Assembly: GCA_022414725.1 (NCBI GenBank)
Contig: CM039464.1
Location: 31,976,158-32,040,157, forward strand
Reading direction: 5' to 3'
DNA from: Microglena sp. YARC
Lineage: Eukaryota; Chlorophyta; Chlorophyceae; Chlamydomonadales; Chlamydomonadaceae
Length of the DNA: 64,000 bases
Part shown: positions 60,701 through 64,000 of the stretch, piece after piece
Position numbering within the stretch: the stretch's first letter is position 1
Layout of the letters: each line of letters starts with the position of its first letter
The notes under the pieces: model-generated
Database searches by the model: none
What the model saw: only the letters and a program-made list of their open reading frames with translations
What the model was told of the DNA's origin: nothing
Translations under genes and position numbers: made by a program

Positions 60701-62643
60701 ACAGCCACAACTTATGTGGATAGCGTCACCCAGGTATGCAACCAGCTTCCGGGGTGGGAGGTCCTAGGACAAGAGCGCTTGACAGACGACAAGTTGTACT
60801 CCATGTCTGTGGCAGTACAGGTGCAGCCTCAGTCTGGGCAGGGCAAGCCGATGAAAGTGGCGGTGGAGGTAGTTGGCCCACGGCACTACAGTCGCAGTAC
60901 GCCCTACAAGCAGCTTGGGGCATCAGCGGCTAAGGATCGAGCTTTGGAGCGAAGGGGGTGGAGTGTGTTGAGCGTTCCTTTCTTTGAATGGGCGGCTGAC
61001 AAGGAGGAAGAGGAGAAGAAGGTGTTTCTCACAAAGGCTCTTGCGGCACTGAAGGTGCGATGTGTTCTTGTGTGCATGTTACATTCCAGTGTTCGACAAG
61101 TTTGGCTGGAGGGAATTGCTAGAACTCCCCGTGGAGTGTATTGCGCGTTCCTTTCTTTGAATGGGCGGCTGACTTGGAAAAGCTCATGGCTGTAGACACC
61201 ATAGTGGACAAGAACCTGACAGCATGGGTGGGGGGGGAGGGAGGGGGGGGGGGGAGAGGAAGGGGTCATGGCTGTAGACACCATAGTGGACAGGAACCTG
61301 ACAGCATTGGTGGGGGAGGGAGGAAGGGGGGGGGAGGGAGAGGAAGGGTCATGGCTGTGGACACCATAGTGGACAGGAACCTGGCAGCATGGGTGGGGGA
61401 GGGAGGGAGGGAGGGGGGGGGGGGGGGGGGAGAGGAAGGGGTCATGGCTGTAGACACCATAGTGGACAAGAACCTGACAGCATTGGTGGGGGAGGGAGGA
61501 AGGGGGGGGGAGGGAGAGGAAGGGGTCATGGCTGTAGACACCATAGTGGACAGGAACCTGACAGCATGGGTGGGGGAGGGAGGGAGGAAGGGGGGGGGGG
61601 GAGAGGAAGGGGTCATGGCTGTAGACACCATAGTGGACAGGAACCTGACAGCATGGGTGGGGGAGGGAGGGAGAGGAGGGGGGGGGGAGAGGAAGGGGTC
61701 ATGGCTGTAGACACCATAGTGGACAGGAACCTGACAGCATGGGCGGCTGACATGGAGAAGGAGGAGAAGAAGGAGTTTCTCACCAAGGGCTGTGCAGCTC
61801 TTAAGGTGGGTTGTGTGTGTGTCTGTTTGTATGTTGGTGTGGGGGGTGTATGGGGGTCTGTATGTTACAGTCCATGGGCAGTGTTGTCCATGTGTGTATG
61901 TATGTATGTATGTATGTATGTATGTATGTATGTATGTTACAGTCCAGGGGTAGGCCAAATAGGCTAAAGGGACTTGCCCAACCGTACAGGAAGGGCTTAA
62001 AAAGAACAAGCACTGATGAACTGAGCCCCAAACAATCGTTTATCCGACGGGGGCCCTGAGTTCGTGCTACATTGATAATTTAATTCTACAATATGTGTGT
62101 GTGTGTGTTTTACAGTTATGTTGTTACCAGGATCGTCTGGGTCGACAACGAGTTACATGGCAGAGGAAAGTCTGGTACTTATTTTATCTTTTGTTGTTAT
62201 TTGTTTACTACATATGGTTAGGGACCGGCATCTCATATGATGCGGTGCTTCTGGTGGTGGCTTGTGTACATAGGTGGGGGTGGCATGTGGCGGTGGCGTC
62301 TGTTCAAGCCTTAGCTATATTTATTTTACTGTGATGCTAGTTGGGACCGGCATATCATATGATGTTGACCAAAGGCGGGAATGATATCATATGGTCTTGT
62401 ATATACATGGTAACTTTAGCCTAGTCAGACAGCCGGCATCTTGTGGTATCATGTTATCATATTGCCGTTCCCTACATATGATACCCCATGGGCAGCAGAC
62501 TGAAGTACAAGAACATCATAGATTCCTCCAAATATTGAAAACTGCTGACATTCCTCCTTCGCTCTGTTTTTTCTATGCAGTACAAGAACATCGTAGGCAA
62601 TGCTTCACAGAAGGCAAGCAAGGCAGAGGAAACTGTAGCATGA
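50580..62643 (+). CDS. OPR/HPR-like helical repeat protein with C-terminal RAP domain
   Basis: Exons: RG-rich exon(s) ending 51096; 53507-53613; 54626-54780; 56641-57010; 57921-58287; 60272-61054; 62581-62643 (TGA). All junctions GT-AG, phases agree (0,2,1,2,0,0); 614 residues from 53507 onward. Seen: at least nine 36-38-residue repeats of the form F-x-x-Q-x-x-A-N-x-x-WALA-x-L (for example FNAQDVANTLWALATLGYQD), about residues 55-400. A RAP domain follows at about 528-574 (VAVEVVGPRHYSRS, then KDRALERRGWSVLSVPFFEW), then an acidic/lysine tail. RAP proteins with such solenoids bind organelle RNA and act in chloroplast or mitochondrial rRNA/mRNA processing; the exact target is unknown. The usual EVDGPSHF motif is EVVGPRHY, so Asp is Val. 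The RG-rich N-terminal part and the start are uncertain. Introns are packed with junction echoes, MITEs and SINE-like repeats. Confidence 0.85.
51097..51405 (+). repeat. Donor-side echoes of the RG-rich exon
   Basis: Copies of GATTACAAGGCACCCGAGAG through GGGGAGCCCATAAACATGGT at about 51155-51250 (nearly perfect) and 51300-51385 (decayed), about 142 bp apart. A third, very decayed copy (AGGGGAGTCCAGTGACATGG) lies at about 51733-51805. AATAATAATACTAATAATA spacers. Confidence 0.85.
51405..52345 (+). repeat. AT-rich tract and ACATGGTAACAG minisatellite
   Basis: AATAATAAT/AAGAAG sequence to about 51600; about 130 bp of low-copy DNA; then from about 51810 about 16 units of 32-38 bp, AATTTTTGATTTACAGTAAC and ATGGTAACAGT. 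The unit seems to start from the decayed donor echo TGACATGGTAGGTTCTTTTT. Confidence 0.85.
52370..52760. repeat. R2 copy followed by R1 copies in both orientations
   Basis: R2 minus at 52370-52457 (CACCTTATTACGAGGCGTGA). R1 plus fragment at about 52490-52560 (GAAGGTTGGGCAAGACCCTT). R1 minus at about 52570-52760, with an internal 50-bp duplication of AATAGACTTGCCCAACCTCA. Confidence 0.65.
52795..53290 (+). repeat. Tandem repeat of about 120 bp, four partial copies
   Basis: Units contain AAAATCATGACTATTACATA, TGATGTGTGACAACACCTGC and TTGCACTCCGTGTGCATCAA, CTCAGTGAC; some add CTACCTCCCACTCACCTGCT. Lies just upstream of the exon at 53507. Confidence 0.8.
53340..53500 (+). repeat. Full-length echo of the next exon (53507-53613)
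   Basis: Acceptor CCACAG at 53343-53348, then 107 bp very similar to exon 53507-53613 (ASSSELNRRIMQCESIPELD versus ASPSELNGCIMQCESIAELA), but the donor is lost (ACAATACC instead of ACAAGGTG). This copy actually has the more regular peptide, so it may still be used with another donor; I read it as an acceptor-side echo. Confidence 0.7.
53507..53613 (+). CDS. RAP gene exon (CESIAELASLVKENLHLF)
   Basis: Reads IMQCESIAELASLVKENLHL then FTFINT, the start of the helical region. Acceptor 53504-53506, donor GTGCAG at 53614. 107 nt, phase 2. With the next exon it reads FINTSTAISRTAKLER. Confidence 0.75.
53614..54215 (-). repeat. Intron remainder with R1 copy and ATGT tail
   Basis: Low-copy sequence to 53960, then an ATGT tetramer tract (53968-54048) joined to R1 in minus orientation (ACAGTCCAGGGGTCGTCCAA to about 54205). 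The tetramer is the reverse-complement tail of R1. Confidence 0.7.
54240..54545 (+). repeat. Acceptor-side echo of next exon plus CCACCACC minisatellite
   Basis: CCCCTTCCCCCAACAGCACC then GCCATCTCCCGCACTGCCAA (about 54247-54290) repeats the intron end and start of the exon at 54626. It decays into CTCGCCAACTAACCACCACA repeats to about 54520. Confidence 0.85.
54626..54780 (+). CDS. RAP gene exon (first helical repeat)
   Basis: Reads STAISRTAKLERTGRAAALI, LADAILGEKVASQLAEMEPR and NHSSILWSYAKLG; SSILWSYAKLG is the first WAxA-type repeat helix. Acceptor CCGAACAG at 54618-54625, donor GTGGGT at 54781. 155 nt, phases 2 and 1. Confidence 0.88.
54775..54945 (+). repeat. Donor-side echoes AAATTAGGTGGGTT
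   Basis: Four copies at about 40-55 bp of AATTAGGTGGGTTAATCACA plus GTAAATAAAATAAATAAATA, carrying only the last seven exon bases and the donor. Confidence 0.85.
54946..55625 (-). repeat. R2 copy split by MITE C
   Basis: R2 halves at 54946-54963 (GTACGCCTTATTAC) and 55559-55625 (CTTATTACGAGGCGTGAGGT...CCACCAAT). They join cleanly once the 595-bp MITE and one target copy are removed. Confidence 0.88.
54964..55558. mobile_element. hAT-type MITE C, 595 bp
   Basis: TIRs TAGGGTTGGGA and TCCCAACCCTA. Perfect 8-bp target duplication CTTATTAC at 54956-54963 and 55559-55566, within an R2 repeat. Interior AT-rich with CATACGTATATTCA and CATACGTTTATATG repeats; no transposase. Confidence 0.92.
55660..55880 (+). 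repeat. Two overlapping R1 copies
   Basis: Truncated R1 at 55662-55720 (GCCCTTCCTGCCACGGTGAA) and a second at about 55760-55875 (GGGGTTCAGTTCATCAATGC, TTGGCCTACCCTTGGACTGT, then AGCATACATTT). Confidence 0.68.
55881..56257. other. Low-copy intron segment and 47-nt C run
   Basis: A short duplication (GAGCAGTGCAATGTGAGCCT / GAGCAGTGCAACGTGAACCT) near 55897 and 55982, an imperfect palindrome AGACGATAGTCTTATCAAC near 56090, then 47 consecutive C at 56211-56257. The homopolymer length is likely uncertain in the assembly. Confidence 0.5.
56260..56640 (+). repeat. Two acceptor-side echoes of the exon at 56641
   Basis: Copies at about 56260-56385 and 56420-56555 repeat GAACACATGTTTGTTGTAGG and the first 80-100 bp of the exon (AAGATCTCGTCCCCAAGATC, GCGAAGAAGGACATG). 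The second ends with an in-frame TGA in CCAGGCTTGAGGGA; the first has a deletion. Confidence 0.88.
56641..57010 (+). CDS. RAP gene exon, three helical repeats
   Basis: 370 nt. Repeats: FQAQGIANTLWALAKMDYQD; FEPQHVGQTLWALATLKHDD; FSPQNLANTAWALATLDYRG. Acceptor TTGTTGTAG at 56632-56640, donor GTAGGT at 57011; phases 1 and 2. These 36-38-residue units are the OPR/HPR-type solenoid seen in algal organelle RNA factors. Confidence 0.93.
57011..57560 (+). repeat. Donor-side echoes of the 56641-57010 exon
   Basis: Four copies of about 125 bp repeat GCGTGGGCTCTGGCCACGCT, GGACTACCGTGGCGGTGACA and GGTAGGTGGAGG, plus the intron start (CACTCCCTGAGGTAGAAAAT, AAGCAGAAAGAAGTGAGGTG). They begin near 57118, 57255, 57388 and 57522. 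The donor decays in later copies (GGGGAGGGGGAG). Confidence 0.9.
57561..57920 (+). repeat. Extreme C-rich tract with one acceptor echo
   Basis: About 350 bp of CCCTCCCCCCTCTCACTCCC sequence including 42 consecutive C (57725-57766). An echo of the next exon's start (ACTGTCAGGTTCCTGTCCAC, ATGGTGTCTACAGCCATG) lies at 57767-57806, then another 100-nt pyrimidine tract leads to the true acceptor at 57918-57920. Confidence 0.9.
57921..58287 (+). CDS. RAP gene exon, three helical repeats
   Basis: 367 nt. Repeats: FNAQDVANTLWALATLGYQD; FNPQNMANSAWALAVLGHYD; FSAQNVSNLAWSLATFSLLE. Acceptor CACTGCCAG, donor GTACGA at 58288; phases 2 and 0. The first bases complete Arg211 with the previous exon (DDRFLSTMVSTAM). 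Confidence 0.93.
58288..59150 (+). repeat. Five donor-side echoes of the 57921-58287 exon
   Basis: Units of about 170 bp, starting near 58395, 58570, 58731, 58908 and 59075, repeat AGTCTAGCCACCTTCTCCCT, GAGGAGGGCTTGATGGCACA and GCTCCAGGAGCAGGTACGAT, plus AGCTCAAATGCAGGTTTGGG and ATGAGACGTTGATTTGGGCT from the intron. Confidence 0.9.
59290..60271 (+). repeat. Seven acceptor-side echoes of the RAP exon
   Basis: Copies of CTTGCAGTTGCTCTCCCTGA, AGTCAAGCACTCCTCAGCAC, GTGGCAACCACAGCTCTCAG begin near 59306, 59431, 59575, 59700, 59842, 60079 and 60118. Several are preceded by AACCCTAAACTC. Spacers contain AGATTTTGGCTCATGAGGCG, shared with the echoes at 58.3-59.1 kb, so the two arrays have mixed. A 16-nt T run lies at about 59998. 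Confidence 0.9.
60272..61054 (+). CDS. RAP gene exon carrying the RAP domain
   Basis: 783 nt, 261 codons, phase 0 at both ends; acceptor TTGCAG, donor GTGCGA at 61055. Residues 1-60 hold two more degenerate repeats (STPQHVATTALSMAKLG and FSTKDVCDLAWAQAVSG). An acidic linker GEGEGEGGGDLEGLDPDF follows, then helices, then the RAP domain at about 195-241: VAVEVVGPRHYSRSTPYKQL, then AKDRALERRGWSVLSVPFFE. A lysine/glutamate tail follows. RAP is a compact domain related to Vsr-like nuclease folds and thought to contact RNA. Confidence 0.93.
61128..61806 (+). repeat. Donor-side echo of the RAP exon, interrupted by an inverted array
   Basis: The left half at about 61128-61184 repeats GTTCCTTTCTTTGAATGGGC and GGCTGACTTGGA. 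The right half at about 61738-61806 repeats GGCGGCTGACATGGAGAAGG to TTAAGGTGGGT, the last 65 bp of the exon plus donor. Between the halves sits the inverted array 61185-61737. Confidence 0.85.
61185..61737 (-). repeat. Seven inverted copies of the 57921 exon's acceptor junction
   Basis: Seven units of 83-93 bp begin CATGGCTGTAGACACCATAG, TGGACAGGAACCTGACAGCA, followed by GGGGGAGGGAGGAAGGGGGG. The reverse complement is TGCTGTCAGGTTCCTGTCCA, CTATGGTGTCTACAGCCATG, preceded by a C-rich tract. That is the pyrimidine tract, acceptor and first 35 bp of exon 57921-58287. Starts: 61185, 61267, 61350, 61443, 61527, 61613, 61700. Confidence 0.9.
61890..62095 (-). repeat. R1 copy with ATGT tail
   Basis: ATGT tetramers at about 61897-61937 joined to ACAGTCCAGGGGTAGGCCAA and the whole R1 body to AATTTAATTCTACAATA; one of the most complete copies. 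A GTGTGTGTG run follows. Confidence 0.78.
62096..62335. other. Intron segment, no gene recognised
   Basis: Holds an open frame of about 79 codons without family motifs, and a short R3-like TAGGGACCGGCATCTCATAT near 62218. Confidence 0.4.
62336..62483 (+). repeat. Dispersed repeat R3
   Basis: GGGACCGGCATATCATATGA, GGTAACTTTAGCCTAGTCAG, CATGTTATCATATTGCCGTT. Third R3 copy. Confidence 0.68.
62490..62530 (+). repeat. Acceptor-side echo of the terminal exon
   Basis: GCAGACTGAAGTACAAGAAC then ATCATAGATT resembles the terminal exon start GCAGTACAAGAACATCGTAG 75 bp downstream. Confidence 0.55.
62581..62643 (+). CDS. RAP gene terminal exon
   Basis: Reads YKNIVGNASQKASKAEETVA then TGA at 62641-62643. 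Acceptor TTTTTTCTATGCAG; phase 0 with the RAP exon (LAALK/YKNIVG). The Lys/Ala/Glu-rich tail suits a C-terminus. Inferred from phase and echo; no family homology expected. Confidence 0.6.
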   Translation, partial: YKNIVGNASQKASKAEETVA

Positions 62644-62815
62644 GATTGACTGCCGCTTCACCTGATTCAATGGAGGAGACGTGGGCACTTCAAGACCAAC
62701 TTAATGCTATCTCTTGTTAGACTATCCGTATATGCTATTATATGCACGTGCAGTACAGCAGTACCACGGCAAGGCTTCCACATAAGTGCCAGCCTGACGG
62801 CTGAGGCTTATCATA

Positions 62816-62820
62816 TGTAA
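62816..62820 (+). promoter_or_regulatory. Possible polyadenylation signal TGTAA
   Basis: TGTAA lies 173 bp after the RAP gene stop. TGTAA is the usual polyadenylation signal in chlorophyte algae. The motif is short, so support is only positional. Confidence 0.35.
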
Positions 62821-62834
62821 CTATACAAGATCTC

Positions 62835-63010
62835 AGTATGTATGTACGTTACAGTCCAGGGCTAGGCCAAATAGGCTAAAGGGACTTGCCCAACCGTAGT
62901 AGGAAGGGCTTAAAAATTAAAAAGCACTGATGAACTGAAACCCAAACAATCGTTTTACCGACAGGGGCCCTGAGTTCGTGCTACAGTGATCATTGAATTG
63001 TATCATATAA
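62835..63010 (-). repeat. R1 copy
   Basis: GTATGTATGTACGTTACAGT, then CCAGGGCTAGGCCAAATAGG to TTCGTGCTACAGTGATCATT. Nearly full length, short tetramer tail. Confidence 0.75.
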
Positions 63011-63186
63011 TCCAGTATACATGTTTGTCATCGCGGTGTATAATACATCCATGTTTCATTACACATATACGTAGGTGGTGTAATAAGAAATAGCTTACAT
63101 TTTTAAGGGGGCGGCAATTATCATCTCTACCGGTATACATGATGAAATATATTCCAGTAGATTTGTTTATGGAAGGATCCCTACCA

Positions 63187-63240
63187 TTTTCCCTTCAGCC
63201 TACTTGGCATACTCCTGGACTGTAACATACATACCCACTT
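63187..63240 (+). repeat. R1 3' fragment
   Basis: TTTTCCCTTCAGCCTACTTG, GCATACTCCTGGACTGTAAC, ATACATACC. Truncated copy keeping only the tail end. Confidence 0.6.
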
Positions 63241-63426
63241 ACAAATAAAAGGATTTCCACCCAGGGGCAGGTCACCTAGCACAAACCAGGAACCCATACT
63301 TTACTTGAACTTGAACTTGGGTTACATAGCTACAGCCAGAAATTTGGCTGCTCGCCGTCTTCGGCGGAAAAAATGCAATTACCCAGAATTAAATGTAGAA
63401 ATAAACGTAGAAATACTACCGCTGTA

Positions 63427-63735
63427 TGTTGTTACAGTCGAGGGGTAGGCCAAATAGGCGTAAGGGACTTGCCCAACCGTATAGGAAGGGCTTAAAAAGA
63501 AAAAACACTGATGAACTGAGCCCCAAACAATCGGTTAACCGACGGGGGCCCTGAGTTCGTGCTACAGTGATAATTTAATTCTACAATAAACTACCTCAGT
63601 AGTACGAACTCAAGGCCTCCGTCGGTAAAACGATTGTTTGGATTTCAGTTCATCAAAGCCTTTTCTTTTTAGCCCTTCCTGTCACGATTGGGCAAGTCCC
63701 TTAAGCCTATTTGGACCGCCCCTAGACTGTGCCGT
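63427..63735. repeat. Two R1 copies head to head
   Basis: Minus-orientation R1 at 63427-63590 and plus-orientation R1 at about 63597-63735 form an imperfect palindrome with arms of about 140 bp around ACTACCTCAGTAGTACGAAC. RNA from it could fold into a long hairpin. Confidence 0.8.
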
Positions 63736-64000
63736 ATACACAACCCATAGGATTTTGTGAGTTTTAATTTTTTGTTGACGAATTATTTATGTATTTATTA
63801 TTGTTGGAAAAACTAAATTCCCAAATAGGGAATGCTACGAACAGCAGATTTTAGGCATCTGCTCTGCCTGGCTATTGAGCGAAACCTAGAGCAACCTAGT
63901 GTACCTAACAGGTGAAATCGTTCGCTGTTCACCGTCCTCCTGCCCAGGGCGAAATTCCTTTCAAAAAGTTCAAAAAATAAACATAGAATCCAGCGCGCCT
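63736..64000. other. Window end, no feature recognised
   Basis: Low-copy sequence; nothing supportable was seen on either strand. Confidence 0.4.

Overview
The window looks like nuclear DNA of a green alga or close plant-lineage relative. Three things point that way: all inferred introns are GT-AG; plant-type CCCTAAA/TTTAGGG heptamers lie inside introns; and the two recognisable host genes belong to a plant/algal family (RGLG/copine-like vWA protein) and an organelle RNA-binding family (OPR/HPR-type helical repeats plus RAP domain). No prokaryotic operons, rRNA or credible tRNA were seen. Coding density is very low; most of the window is micro-, mini- and satellite DNA and small transposable elements.

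Layout. (1) About 1.0-22.7 kb, + strand: a von Willebrand A domain gene of the RGLG/copine family, rebuilt here as eight exons whose reading phases all join. It encodes about 267 residues over 21.7 kb and stops before any RING finger. Intron 4 holds an intact Tc1/mariner-type transposase flanked by two direct copies of a 755-bp TA-flanked, MITE-like element. A third inverted copy and an orphan minus-strand LRR exon lie in intron 6. (2) About 24.5-25.1 kb: a hAT-type MITE. (3) 25.3-46.6 kb: a homogeneous satellite of about 210 monomers of 100 bp, with a 195-bp hAT-type MITE near its right end. (4) About 46.6-50.5 kb: low-copy DNA, SINE-like repeats and weak candidate 5' exons. (5) About 50.6-62.6 kb, + strand: a RAP-domain protein gene with seven inferred exons (RG-rich exon, at least nine helical repeats, RAP domain, short terminal exon). 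A third hAT-type MITE with a perfect 8-bp target duplication lies in one intron. (6) 62.6-64 kb: SINE-like repeats.

The most striking feature is shared by both host genes. Nearly every exon-intron junction has 'echoes': one to fifteen or more decaying tandem copies of the last or first 20-100 bp of the exon together with the splice site and adjoining intron. By eye, 21 of 26 internal junctions have at least one. The echoes are the seeds of the minisatellites that inflate the introns, and many are spaced by telomere-like heptamers. One echo family (start of the 57921-58287 exon) reappears as an inverted seven-copy array 3.3 kb downstream in another intron. This junction-anchored intron expansion is my main candidate for an undescribed process.

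All gene models come from reading the sequence and from remembered family features. No alignment, database search or RNA evidence was available.
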